64,000 nucleotides of DNA from CAYOPZ01 sp964406005 (lineage in GTDB: Bacteria; Bacteroidota; Bacteroidia; Bacteroidales; SM23-62). The notes under the pieces are model-generated. The model had not been told where the DNA came from, did no database searches, and was given only the letters and a program-made list of their open reading frames with translations. The stretch lies in NCBI GenBank assembly GCA_964406005.1, contig CAYOPZ010000002.1, positions 62,001 to 126,000 on the forward strand, given 5' to 3'. The position numbers and the translations under genes are program-made. Positions 51,320 through 59,624 of the stretch are shown in pieces; within the stretch, counting starts at the first letter, position 1; every line of letters begins with the position of its first letter.

Positions 51320-52142
51320 AGGTGACGTTCATGAAAGATTCATCCCAGCAGTGCCACCCTGTATCTCCGAAGACAGCTTCACTTTTAACCCTGCCGGCCT
51401 TTGAAGTCCTGTTCCATTTGATCTCGACGGTACTCTGTGACCCGGAAACGGTGTAATAGGCATCGTAATCGGTATCGTCCGTGATGCCGTACTCGATGTA
51501 GCTTCCGTATTCGGTATCGCCGGTCATGACATATGTATACCTGATATTCGAGGTATCCGCTTCCCAATCCTTGTTCCATTCTATGTTCAGCCAGGCCGAA
51601 CCACTGTGATCCGGACCCTGGTACATCGTCCAGGAAGCATTGGTCCTGTCGTATCTTACGGTTCCTTCGAACCATTTGAAATCCTCAAAGACACCTGTAA
51701 GCGAAATGAACATTTCCACTTTGAATTCTTCATTATTGAGCCTTGTAGTAACCAGTCTTGCCGTATATTCCAAATGCAGGACAGTCACCGTATAGGACCA
51801 TTCCCAGGAATTGTCGCCAAGGTAAACCGGGGTTTGGTTAAGGCTTTCCAGGTAGGATGCAACCGGAACGGCCATTGTGACAACGGTAAGGGCATTCCAG
51901 AAACTGACACTCGTATATGCATAGGCGAAATTCCAGTAACCTTCGGTCGATTTAAGATCCGTGGTATCGGGTAATTCAGAAAAATCGCTAAAATCCATGC
52001 TGAGCGCTTCGACAGGCGGCAGGTCGGGCATGGTATCCTCGTCATCCTTGCTGCACGAAACAGCCAGCATCACAAGCAACCAGACAGCTGCCAGGGGCAA
52101 TAGGAACTTCATGTTTTTCATTGTTTTCTTCTTTTTATTCAT
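51312..52142 (-). CDS. Hypothetical lipoprotein
   Basis: 276 residues from the chosen ATG, where a Lys-rich start leads into L-P-L-A-A-V-W-L-L-V-M-L-A-V-S-C, a lipoprotein signal. An acidic linker (S-K-D-D-E-D-T-M-P-D-L-P-P) follows. The remainder is rich in aromatic and Thr residues with beta-strand patterns (W-E-W-S-Y-T-V-T-V; Y-T-Y-V-M-T-G-D), as expected for an outer-membrane-attached beta-sandwich. No family recognised. A start at 52166 is possible but adds no signal. Confidence 0.75.
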   Translation of the reverse strand: MNKKKKTMKNMKFLLPLAAVWLLVMLAVSCSKDDEDTMPDLPPVEALSMDFSDFSELPDTTDLKSTEGYWNFAYAYTSVSFWNALTVVTMAVPVASYLESLNQTPVYLGDNSWEWSYTVTVLHLEYTARLVTTRLNNEEFKVEMFISLTGVFEDFKWFEGTVRYDRTNASWTMYQGPDHSGSAWLNIEWNKDWEADTSNIRYTYVMTGDTEYGSYIEYGITDDTDYDAYYTVSGSQSTVEIKWNRTSKAGRVKSEAVFGDTGWHCWDESFMNVTCE

Positions 52143-52252
52143 GTTATCATTTAACGGAATATCCAAGGAATATGTTACGTTCGATTTTTAACAATTCCTT
52201 GCGACATGGAAAAAAGTTATAACTTTATATAGTAACCAGAAACCCGATTCTT

Positions 52253-52456
52253 ATGAAGTACCTTGAAAATCTCGTCTGGATCTGCGGCGTTATTGCCGGA
52301 TTGCTAATGCTGCTGGGAGCAATTGATCTCATTTTTGAGGTTGATCTGGTTCCCGTCAACCATGTAGTGAATTATTTCCACGTAGCAAACAGCTTTTTGC
52401 TGGTTTCCATCTGCTGTACGCTTTATCTGATCTTAAAGCAAAAGAAAGAAGGGTAG
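52253..52456 (+). CDS. Small two-helix membrane protein, hypothetical
   Basis: 67 residues. Two membrane helices (about 8-28 and 40-61) joined by a short loop with D-L-V-P-V-N-H, and a basic tail. Not recognised; such small inner-membrane proteins are common in Bacteroidota. A TAACTTTA box about 26 bases upstream is a weak promoter candidate. It is the left end of a stretch that is AT-richer than the rest of the window. A perfect 8-base stem (52535-52555) follows it before the convergent next gene. Confidence 0.65.
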   Translation: MKYLENLVWICGVIAGLLMLLGAIDLIFEVDLVPVNHVVNYFHVANSFLLVSICCTLYLILKQKKEG

Positions 52457-52550
52457 TCTCAAACCGAAGTCAGCCAGTATTTCAATCTCATTGCAGGACG
52501 AAGGAGCTGTCTTCTTTCAGGGCTGTTTATGTACACTGACCAGGGAATGG

Positions 52551-52961
52551 TCAGTAACTCAATTTATTCGTAATATCAATCAGTTTCCTGATATCGGAGT
52601 CGTATTCATCAGCGTATTTCTCCGGGAATCTTCCATAGCCTTTTACCCTTTCAGATAATGATTCTGTCAGGATTGCCCAGATTTCTGTCCGCTTTGCATC
52701 AATAATCCTTTGCAGGTTTAGTTTTTCCTTCGATGCCCCATATTTTTCCGACAATTCACAGATGTGTTCCCTTGCCTCATGAATGGCTGTAAGATTACCT
52801 GCAATTGTATCATCATCGACATCCTTGAATATTTCAGTACTACAGGTACTGGTTTGATGCAATAGCAATTCTTCCAATTCCATAAGGGATCTCTCAACAA
52901 TTCTAAGGCTTGATGAAATTGCCCGTGTGTGATTGTAAGGCAGTTTTATTTTCTTCTTCAT
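52551..52961 (-). CDS. Hypothetical helical protein
   Basis: 136 residues from the chosen ATG. Basic start (K-K-K-I-K-L-P-Y) then long helices: S-L-R-I-V-E-R-S-L-M-E-L-E-E-L-L, A-I-H-E-A-R-E-H-I-C-E-L-S. The end is Tyr- and Asp-rich. Not recognised; no signal or membrane segment. The start at 52961 is preferred to 52982 because a TAAATTTG box (52988-52995) would place the transcript start near 52982. Confidence 0.6.
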   Translation of the reverse strand: MKKKIKLPYNHTRAISSSLRIVERSLMELEELLLHQTSTCSTEIFKDVDDDTIAGNLTAIHEAREHICELSEKYGASKEKLNLQRIIDAKRTEIWAILTESLSERVKGYGRFPEKYADEYDSDIRKLIDITNKLSY

Positions 52962-52987
52962 AATCTTTATTCCTCTCATCATCGCTT

Positions 52988-52995
52988 CAAATTTA
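52988..52995 (-). promoter_or_regulatory. Probable -7 box for the hypothetical gene at 52.5-53.0 kb
   Basis: TAAATTTG on the minus strand. It lies only 6 bases before the most distal ATG (52982), which argues for the internal ATG at 52961. The 222-base spacer up to 53204 holds nothing else that I can support. Confidence 0.35.
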
Positions 52996-53204
52996 CATTA
53001 AACCCACAAATTATTCTTTTGACAGAGCAGGCTATAAACATTTGCCTTACCTGTTTTTCCCTGAACCCTGCCCCTGTCCGGAAAGGCCATACATAGCCCA
53101 TATCACACTGAATATCAACTAAATAAGTTCGTGCTTGTCCTTCAGTATTACCCGGGGACAATTTCAGGAATCTACCGGGAAAATGAGGATGTCTCAGGAA
53201 GTAC

Positions 53205-53927
53205 TTATTCCGGTTTCTCGAAAAATGCCGGGTCTACAGGCTTATTGACTTCCACTTTTGTGACTTTGTTGGTCATTTCAAACATCCCTCCAATATTTAT
53301 TGCTATCGTATGTGGAAGCACAATTCCATCCACTTCCTTGTAATCTGAATAGGATATTATATTTTCCACCATCTGACCCTGCATTTCAGCCTGCTGAATT
53401 GATTGTATAAGATACCCGGTTTCAGGATCAAAGAAGTAAACATTTGATGTATTATCAGGGGTCGTTAATTCCACCTTTAATGCATTCACATTCCCTATTG
53501 TATCATTACCCATTATTTCAGTCTTATATCCCGGATCCTTGTATTTTATGAAAGGACCGCCAATATAGATCTGGTCTTTACCTTCCTTGTATTGATCTTC
53601 GGTCATTGACTCCGGAGAACCGTTACCCATCATGGGATTAATTGTCCAGCCTCCACTTTCAGTATAACATGTGGTCATGACCGATCCCATTATATCCATT
53701 TCCTGTTTGTAACCCTTGCCGTTCAGGACCGTGACCTTTTGAAGGCTCTCGTTACCCATAATATCTGCTGTACTTTCAGTATAAAGTGAAGTTATCCTGC
53801 TTATTTTCTTTTTTCCACCGATGGCTTTGAGATACTTGGCAATGATTGCATTGGCATCCTGTGCGGAAACGAGTCCTCCACAGAATATAAATGCAATCAG
53901 AAACGATAAAACTTTAAAGGTTTTCAT
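53205..53927 (-). CDS. Periplasmic LolA-like/DUF4292-type protein
   Basis: 240 residues. Signal peptide ending V-S-A then Q-D-A-N-A-I-I. The mature part is a single beta-rich domain with features of LolA/LolB-like lipid carriers: helix A-K-Y-L-K-A-I-G-G at the start, Y-F-F-D-P-E-T-G-Y-L in the middle, and Y-S-D-Y-K-E-V-D-G-I-V-L-P-H near the end, a motif common to outer-membrane lipoprotein-sorting relatives. It probably binds a hydrophobic ligand in the periplasm; the ligand is not predictable. AT-richer than neighbouring regions. Confidence 0.75.
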   Translation of the reverse strand: MKTFKVLSFLIAFIFCGGLVSAQDANAIIAKYLKAIGGKKKISRITSLYTESTADIMGNESLQKVTVLNGKGYKQEMDIMGSVMTTCYTESGGWTINPMMGNGSPESMTEDQYKEGKDQIYIGGPFIKYKDPGYKTEIMGNDTIGNVNALKVELTTPDNTSNVYFFDPETGYLIQSIQQAEMQGQMVENIISYSDYKEVDGIVLPHTIAINIGGMFEMTNKVTKVEVNKPVDPAFFEKPE

Positions 53928-54053
53928 AATCAAGGAATTTAATTATTTGATGCACACTTAAAATTATTAAAAAGATTAATAACACGCGAATTAAATCGAC
54001 GGAACACCGGAAAATGTCTGCAAACAGAACATTTTTCAGTATCAGTTAACATT

Positions 54054-54578
54054 TCAAAAGGATTCAAAACTGGCGATATCTTGAATTCTTTTCCGTTTCC
54101 GGGCGTGCCGGGAAGGATCCGGCCGGTCAAGCGGATAACCCACGGGAAGGATGACGATGGGTTCCAGATATGATGGCAGATTCAGGGTTTCTATGGTTTT
54201 CTCCTTATCGAAATTGCAGATCCAGCAGGTAGCCAGTCCGAGTTCTGTTGCCTGCAATGTCATATGGTCAACAGCGATGGCAATATCAATATCACAATGA
54301 TCCTTGCCATCCTGTTTCCTTTTCCATGATTGATTATGGTCGCCACAGACCACAATCACACACGGTGCAGTCTGAAACCATTCCCTGTGATAGACGCTAT
54401 GAACCTTCTGAAGATTCTCCTTTTCCCGGATAACGATGAAATGCCAGGGCTGATAATTGACTGCTGATGGGGCAACGCGGCCTGCTTCCAGGATCAGTTC
54501 CAGTTTATCCTGTTCAACAGGTCTGAAATCGTAATTGCGGCAAGCGTAGCGTCGTTTTGCCAGTTCAATGAATGTCAT
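54054..54578 (-). CDS. Nitroreductase family flavoprotein
   Basis: 174 residues. FMN-dependent NADH/NADPH oxidoreductase fold: R-R-Y-A-C-R-N-Y at the start (FMN phosphate contact), P-S-A-V-N-Y-Q-P-W-H-F near residue 36, and G-L-A-T-C-W-I-C-N-F, then L-P-V-G-Y-P near the end. Short compared with the 200-residue average but with all core elements. It probably reduces quinones, nitro compounds or similar. It starts 67 bases after the end of the sugar isomerase-like gene on the same strand. Confidence 0.9.
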   Translation of the reverse strand: MTFIELAKRRYACRNYDFRPVEQDKLELILEAGRVAPSAVNYQPWHFIVIREKENLQKVHSVYHREWFQTAPCVIVVCGDHNQSWKRKQDGKDHCDIDIAIAVDHMTLQATELGLATCWICNFDKEKTIETLNLPSYLEPIVILPVGYPLDRPDPSRHARKRKRIQDIASFESF

Positions 54579-54645
54579 TTGGCCTAATGAATTGTTTGTT
54601 AATCAGATTACCGGAATGCTGCTAATTCGATATTTGACTTTGGTA

Positions 54646-55566
54646 TTATCTGAGAATCGTATTCTTAAGATTATCTGCACTGGTCTTAATGCCAACAAAA
54701 GGTTCCCCGTTATTCTGGTTATCATCCTCAACAAACATATATTTCATACCGGCAGTGTCTTTTGCTTCTAAAATTCTATTAAAATCAATAATGCCTTCAC
54801 CAACCAGCGCAATGTCGGCTTTTGACTCATCATCCACTGCATATACCGGTGCTTCATCGGTATGCATATCCTTCATATGAAAAAGTTGGAACCGGCCAGG
54901 GTACTTGTCAAATATTTCCACAGGATCCTGTCCTGCTTTGTATACCCAGTATATATCGATTTCCATAGTGATCAGATCCGGATCCATTTCTTTAAGGAAC
55001 AGGTCATAATAAGGCACGGTACCATTGATGTTTTCGAATTCGAAGTTGTGATTGTGATAACCAAACTGAATTCCGGTGTTCTTCATTACTTCACCAACCT
55101 GATTCCAGTCGGCAATCATTTTCTTATAGGTTTCTATATTGCGGTTTTCTTCGTCAATCCATGGTTGGACACAATATTTTACACCTAATTCTGCATGATC
55201 ATCTGCCATTTTTTGGGCATTTGACATTGAAATCCCTGCAGCTTCGACTTCTGTGTGGCTGCTGATTATTTCAATTCCCAAATCATTTACAATATTTTTA
55301 AATTCTTTTGGAGCATATCCGTAAAATTTGCCATTTGTATAGTCGGCAAGTTCCACATATTTATATCCGTAATCAGCAACTTTTTTTAATGATCCCAACG
55401 GATCTGAAGCCATGGCATCACGAATGGAATACAGTTGGATTCCGAATTCGTCAACAGCCGGTAATAACTGTCTTGCCATTGCATCCAGGCGTGAGAGAAA
55501 AAGTGCACCGATGGCACTTGCCGCAGATGTCTTAAGAAAGTCTCTCCTTGTTGGTTGTGTTTTCAT
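54646..55566 (-). CDS. Exported sugar phosphate isomerase/epimerase-like TIM barrel
   Basis: 306 residues. Tat signal T-R-R-D-F-L-K-T-S then a hydrophobic stretch. The rest is an AP-endonuclease-2-like TIM barrel: F-G-I-Q-L-Y-S-I-R-D, Y-K-Y-V-E-L-A-D, G-Y-H-N-H-N-F-E-F and the metal site M-E-I-D-I-Y-W with F-H-M-K-D. In Bacteroidota such Tat-exported members are associated with sugar metabolism. Which sugar is not visible. AT-richer than the window average. The 338-base region between it and tRNA-His has no gene and contains the palindrome annotated separately. Confidence 0.88.
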   Translation of the reverse strand: MKTQPTRRDFLKTSAASAIGALFLSRLDAMARQLLPAVDEFGIQLYSIRDAMASDPLGSLKKVADYGYKYVELADYTNGKFYGYAPKEFKNIVNDLGIEIISSHTEVEAAGISMSNAQKMADDHAELGVKYCVQPWIDEENRNIETYKKMIADWNQVGEVMKNTGIQFGYHNHNFEFENINGTVPYYDLFLKEMDPDLITMEIDIYWVYKAGQDPVEIFDKYPGRFQLFHMKDMHTDEAPVYAVDDESKADIALVGEGIIDFNRILEAKDTAGMKYMFVEDDNQNNGEPFVGIKTSADNLKNTILR

Positions 55567-55689
55567 AATTCAATGGTTTTTATTATGGTCAATTAATTTA
55601 TCCGGAATTGTTTAATTAAATATACTACAAATAGGTAATTCTAACCAGTTTTAGTATACTTCAAAGTTGTATAACTGATATCCGGACTT

Positions 55690-55904
55690 GTTTTACCAAG
55701 CGCTTTCAATCCAGAAACCGGAAACTGGCGGAGCCAGTTAACCGGATTACGCGGTAGCGTGATCCGCAAAAGGGGGTACTGCAATCCAAAATCCGGCATG
55801 CGGCTGCGCCGCAATACCGGTTTCCTGTTTCACCGCTTTTAAAAGCAAGCTTTCAACGCGCAGAAACAGGAAACCGATCCCTGTCGGGACCGGCTTTTGG
55901 ATTG
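55690..55904. repeat. Cluster of hairpins with a long nested inverted repeat abutting tRNA-His
   Basis: An outer inverted repeat of 15 bases with one mismatch (55782-55796 with 55890-55904) encloses a perfect 14-base repeat (55818-55831 with 55863-55876) and the self-complementary 12-mer at 55835-55846. Three more perfect or near-perfect hairpins lie within or beside it: 55723-55739 (7-bp stem), 55744-55765 (GGAT/ACGC stem with one mismatch) and 55799-55813 (6-bp stem, 3-base loop). The stretch also has repeated AATCCA(G/A)AAACCGG-like words. The outer arm ends exactly at the tRNA 3' end. No coding sequence is seen. Confidence 0.75.
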
Positions 55905-55979
55905 GGTGGAAGACCGGATTCGAACCGGCGACACCTGGAACCACAATCCAGTGCTCTAACCAGCTGAGCTACATCCACC
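55905..55979 (-). tRNA. tRNA-His (anticodon GTG)
   Basis: The minus strand folds into a standard cloverleaf: acceptor GTGGATG/CTTCCAC, D arm GCTC-GAGC, anticodon stem CTGGA-TCCAG with loop TTGTGGT (anticodon GTG), 5-base variable loop, and T arm with TTCGAAT. The extra 5' G (55979) pairing with C73 is the tRNA-His identity element. The terminal CCA is not fully encoded. One T-T mismatch lies in the acceptor stem at positions 6 and 67. Confidence 0.95.
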
Positions 55980-56062
55980 GTAAGGGATGCAAATTTAAAA
56001 CAATTTATCCAAATATGCCAGATGCGTAAGGAGCGGGGATCACGGGTATTTGAACGGAAGCC

Positions 56063-57349
56063 TCATGGCTCCCTGATGCTGTCCGAACGCCTTACCAGCC
56101 TGACATACCACAGCAGGGTGTAGAGGATAACGAATGCGCTGGACCCGGAGAACAGGACAAGCGCCAGGTAAATATCCTGCTTAATAACGCCCGCAGCCAG
56201 GGCGGCTGTCCTGAGCAGGAACTTTACAAGATCGATCACGAAAGCCGTTTTCTGCCGTTTGAACATGTCCGGTATGAAGGACAGCGGCATGATCAGGCTC
56301 ACCATGAAAAGCCACGGGACCATGATCTGGGTATACCTGCCTGCTTCCTCCCATTCTGCGGGGAATATCCTGAATATCTGCGGGGCCAGGAAAAGCAGCG
56401 CAACAAAGGGGATGATCACCAGCCGGATCATCCTTAACAGGAACTTCCGTATATCAGGGTAAATCCTTTTTCCCTTTTTATGTTTTTCGGAAATGTTCTG
56501 GAAAAGCACCTGGAAAAAGGCACTGGTAACCAGGTTTACGGGCTTGTAAACAATGGTATAGCCCAGAGAAAAATAGCCTGCAATGCCTGCCGAGAACCAG
56601 GACGTGAATACGAATATCGGAAGCACCCCCGAAAGGTTGTTGACCAGTGCCTGGAACATGTTAAAACGGGGGAACAGGCTGTATTCCCCGGCCAGTTCCC
56701 TGACCCGGTGAAAGTCGGGATTCCTGAATATTCCGAGCCCGTTCTTTACGGATCGGAAAAGAAATATAATGAAGCCGGTGAACTGCCCGATAAGGGTGCC
56801 GGCTACCAGACCCGCGGGACCTTCAACCAGCGGTCCTATTCCAAGCTTTGCAAAGGAGTTGGTAAAACTCTGGCCGACATTCGCGGCCGTAATGGTCCTG
56901 TATCTCTTTCCCCTGTTGTTGAAATACCTGAATGTCTGGAAACCGCCTACCATAAATGTGGATAGAGGGATGAAGTACAGCCACGGGGCGATGCTTTCGT
57001 TACCCAGCAGGATTGCAAAGGGCATTCTGAAAAGCAATACGGCGATGAGCAGCAACAGGCTTACCCCGGCGGATATGATCAGGGACAGTTCAAGCAGCCG
57101 CTTTGCATCTTCCTCATTATCAGGAAGCATGATTGAGATCTCGTACCTCCCGGTCGAAATGATCATGGTGATGCTCAGGATGCTCATGTAAAGAGCCAGC
57201 AGGCCGAAATCCTCCGGGGTATAGATTGCGGGGAGGATCAGGTAAACGACAATGGCGATGCCCTGCGCAAAGCTCGTTCCTGAGATCAGGGTTAATGCAT
57301 TCCGGGCAAATTCCGATCTCAGCATACCCGTAACCTTGAATCCCTTCAT
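56063..57349 (-). CDS. Polysaccharide flippase (Wzx/MOP family)
   Basis: 428 residues with about twelve to fourteen membrane segments. The N-terminal pattern N-A-L-T-L-I-S-G-T-S-F-A-Q-G and Y-T-P-E-D-F-G-L-L-A are typical of oligosaccharide flippases that move lipid-linked glycans to the outer face of the inner membrane. It starts 2 bases after the end of a glycosyltransferase gene on the same strand, so the two belong to a small surface-glycan operon. The rest of a capsule or O-antigen cluster is not present. Confidence 0.88.
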   Translation of the reverse strand: MKGFKVTGMLRSEFARNALTLISGTSFAQGIAIVVYLILPAIYTPEDFGLLALYMSILSITMIISTGRYEISIMLPDNEEDAKRLLELSLIISAGVSLLLLIAVLLFRMPFAILLGNESIAPWLYFIPLSTFMVGGFQTFRYFNNRGKRYRTITAANVGQSFTNSFAKLGIGPLVEGPAGLVAGTLIGQFTGFIIFLFRSVKNGLGIFRNPDFHRVRELAGEYSLFPRFNMFQALVNNLSGVLPIFVFTSWFSAGIAGYFSLGYTIVYKPVNLVTSAFFQVLFQNISEKHKKGKRIYPDIRKFLLRMIRLVIIPFVALLFLAPQIFRIFPAEWEEAGRYTQIMVPWLFMVSLIMPLSFIPDMFKRQKTAFVIDLVKFLLRTAALAAGVIKQDIYLALVLFSGSSAFVILYTLLWYVRLVRRSDSIREP

Positions 57350-57351
57350 CC

Positions 57352-58578
57352 TCAGGCAGGTTGGGAAAATAAACTGCCCATGGATGCTTTTTTACGGCCG
57401 GAACCGTCCTTCTGCATACCAAGCACGCTGTGGATCAATTCAACATACCTGCGGATAACGGATTTCCTGCTGAAATGCCTGCCGGCATATCTGCTGATTT
57501 TTTCCGGTTTATAATTGTGGTAGTTGGAATGAATGTTCTTGAGGCCGACGAAAACAGAAGGCACGCTTTCCCTGCCGGCCAGAAATCCTGCAAACTCCGG
57601 TACGATCGTCTGCGGTCCCCCCGCCCGTGTGGACATTACCGGTAATCCCGTTGACATGGCCTCGACCAGTACATGGCCGAATGCCTCGTACCTTGGCGTT
57701 ATGGCCAGAACCTTTGCCCTGTACATCTCCTCCCGCAGGTGCGGGGAAGAAAGCCGGCCGAGAAAAAAAATCCTGGAATTCCCGGATGACCGGGATGCCA
57801 TTTTTTTCAGATCCTCTGCGAGCGGACCTTCACCGGCAATCCTAAGTTCGGACTCCGGGAGATCTTCTGAAATAAGATCAAAGGCTTCAATGAGCATTTC
57901 CACTCCCGATTTATGCTCAAGATCGGCCGCTGAGAGGATCACGAAAGGATCGCGCTCCCTGTCTGGGGGCCGGGTATAAAATTGTGTGTACACAAAATCC
58001 GGAATGGTGTGGATCTCGGTGTCTCCCCTTGTATATTTTGCAATCGTTCTCCGGAGGGCATCGGATATGACAATGATCCTGACTGCCCCCTGGAAGGCTG
58101 CCTTAAGATACGGATCATAGGATTCCTTGAGAAGTTCCCGGGCTTCCGGGGTAAGGGATGTAAACCTGTTCCTGCGTTCGGCAACCATATAGGGAATGCC
58201 CGTTTCTCCGCAGATCAGGGAGGCAGCATAACCGGCCCATATTGCACTGTGGGTAAGGATGAGATCGGGATTGCCGAATTCTGAGCTGTACCTGAAAAAC
58301 AACTCCATGGTCGATGCAGCCCAGTCCCCGATGTCTTTCATTTCATTCCTGGGCCATTTCCCGTAATACGACCTGATGAGCCTTGCTCCGTTCTCCATGC
58401 TTACGCTGAACTTTTTAAGATATTTGATCCCGCCGGGACCAATTTTTCCAACGCCCATCACACGGTTTACCAGGATGTCCACTTCAAACCCTGCCTCCGC
58501 CAGTGCCTCTGCATGGTCCTGAAAGTATTGTCCCCCGTCGGGAGGATACCAGGATGGAATAACCAGTATTTTTGCCAC
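57352..58578 (-). CDS. Glycosyltransferase family 4
   Basis: 408 residues, GT-B fold. The N-terminal domain begins I-L-V-I-P-S-W-Y-P-P-D-G-G; the C-terminal domain has I-L-S-A-A-D-L-E-H-K-S-G, then I-T-P-R-Y-E-A-F-G-H-V-L-V-E-A-M (the E-x7-E nucleotide-sugar motif) and G-G-P-Q-T-I-V. It transfers a sugar to a lipid-linked glycan on the cytoplasmic side. Paired with the flippase by a 2-base gap. The sugar is not predictable. Confidence 0.92.
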   Translation of the reverse strand: MAKILVIPSWYPPDGGQYFQDHAEALAEAGFEVDILVNRVMGVGKIGPGGIKYLKKFSVSMENGARLIRSYYGKWPRNEMKDIGDWAASTMELFFRYSSEFGNPDLILTHSAIWAGYAASLICGETGIPYMVAERRNRFTSLTPEARELLKESYDPYLKAAFQGAVRIIVISDALRRTIAKYTRGDTEIHTIPDFVYTQFYTRPPDRERDPFVILSAADLEHKSGVEMLIEAFDLISEDLPESELRIAGEGPLAEDLKKMASRSSGNSRIFFLGRLSSPHLREEMYRAKVLAITPRYEAFGHVLVEAMSTGLPVMSTRAGGPQTIVPEFAGFLAGRESVPSVFVGLKNIHSNYHNYKPEKISRYAGRHFSRKSVIRRYVELIHSVLGMQKDGSGRKKASMGSLFSQPA

Positions 58579-58729
58579 TGTATGGGTAAAGTGTTTTTTA
58601 CTGCATCTTCTTATTCAGGTATACCGCACACCTGCTCTGCATAGCATGGTATATCTCAATATGGATGGCGGTACAGGTATTTGCTTCATTGAAGGATCTA
58701 TAAAATTACAGAAAAATCGAAAAGTAACA

Positions 58730-58737
58730 TATCTTTG
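58730..58737 (+). promoter_or_regulatory. Probable -7 box for the Bax inhibitor-like gene
   Basis: TATCTTTG, a full match to TAnnTTTG, 23 bases before the ATG at 58761. The 182-base spacer behind it (58579-58760) separates two divergent genes and holds no other feature. Confidence 0.45.
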
Positions 58738-58760
58738 TATGCCTAAAATAATTAACAAAC

Positions 58761-59531
58761 ATGGCGATCGCACGTACTGCAAACCCGGCACTGAATAAAA
58801 ACACCTTTACGGGGATCAGCGCCATTCAGTCAGGTTCCGTAATGACCATCCAGGGTACTGTAAACAAGATATTCATCCTTCTTTTACTGGTCCTTGCAGG
58901 GGCATTGTATACCTGGAGACTGGCATTTGACTCCATACAGGCAGACCCCCTTACTGCTCAAAGAGCCATTGTTCCCTGGATGATCGGCGGGGCGATGGGC
59001 GGGTTTGTCACAGCAATCATCACCGTATTCAGGCGTACCTGGGCACCTGTAACGGGACCGGTCTACGCGGTTCTGGAAGGCCTCTTCCTGGGCGGGATCT
59101 CCGCATACCTGGAAAACCTGTACCCGGGTATTGTCATACAGGCCGTCGCCCTGACCATCGGGATACTCTTTGCCCTTCTGCTGGCCTATAAATCACGCAT
59201 CATCAAACCTACACAGAACTTCAGGCTGGGTGTATTCGCGGCGACCGGAGGTGTAATGCTGGTATACCTTGTATCCTTTCTTTTAAACCTTTTCGGAATG
59301 CCTGTGGGGTACCTGCACGGCAATTCCCCGCTTGCCATAGGGATCAACCTTGTGATCGTTGTCATCGCAGCGCTGAACCTTGTGCTGGATTTCGACTTCA
59401 TAGAACAGGGCGCTGCTTCATCCGTGCCGAAGTACATGGAATGGTATGCGGCATTCGGTTTGATGGTCACGCTGATCTGGCTTTACATAGAAATACTCAG
59501 GCTGCTGTCAAAACTGGCCAGCAGAAGATAA
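58761..59531 (+). CDS. Bax inhibitor-1/YccA family membrane protein
   Basis: 256 residues with seven membrane segments, the standard family layout. The helix pattern and the acidic loop near the end (N-L-V-L-D-F-D-F-I-E) match the BI-1 family; the two Asp in D-F-D are part of the pH-sensing pair in bacterial BI-1 calcium-leak proteins. Function in Bacteroidota is not established. It is monocistronic, with its own promoter and a short inverted repeat right after the stop. Confidence 0.9.
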   Translation: MAIARTANPALNKNTFTGISAIQSGSVMTIQGTVNKIFILLLLVLAGALYTWRLAFDSIQADPLTAQRAIVPWMIGGAMGGFVTAIITVFRRTWAPVTGPVYAVLEGLFLGGISAYLENLYPGIVIQAVALTIGILFALLLAYKSRIIKPTQNFRLGVFAATGGVMLVYLVSFLLNLFGMPVGYLHGNSPLAIGINLVIVVIAALNLVLDFDFIEQGAASSVPKYMEWYAAFGLMVTLIWLYIEILRLLSKLASRR

Positions 59532-59624
59532 CGGAATTTCCGTTTGGACTGAGGATTATGTATATTTAAAACATACAAGCGAGTTCAGCCCGGATCTGAA
59601 CCCTTTCAAACCCCGGACCTGAGA

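Noticed and set aside
52535..52555. Hairpin between convergent genes as a rho-independent terminator
   Set aside because: The 8-bp stem is perfect but no T-run follows on either strand; left as an unclassified stem.
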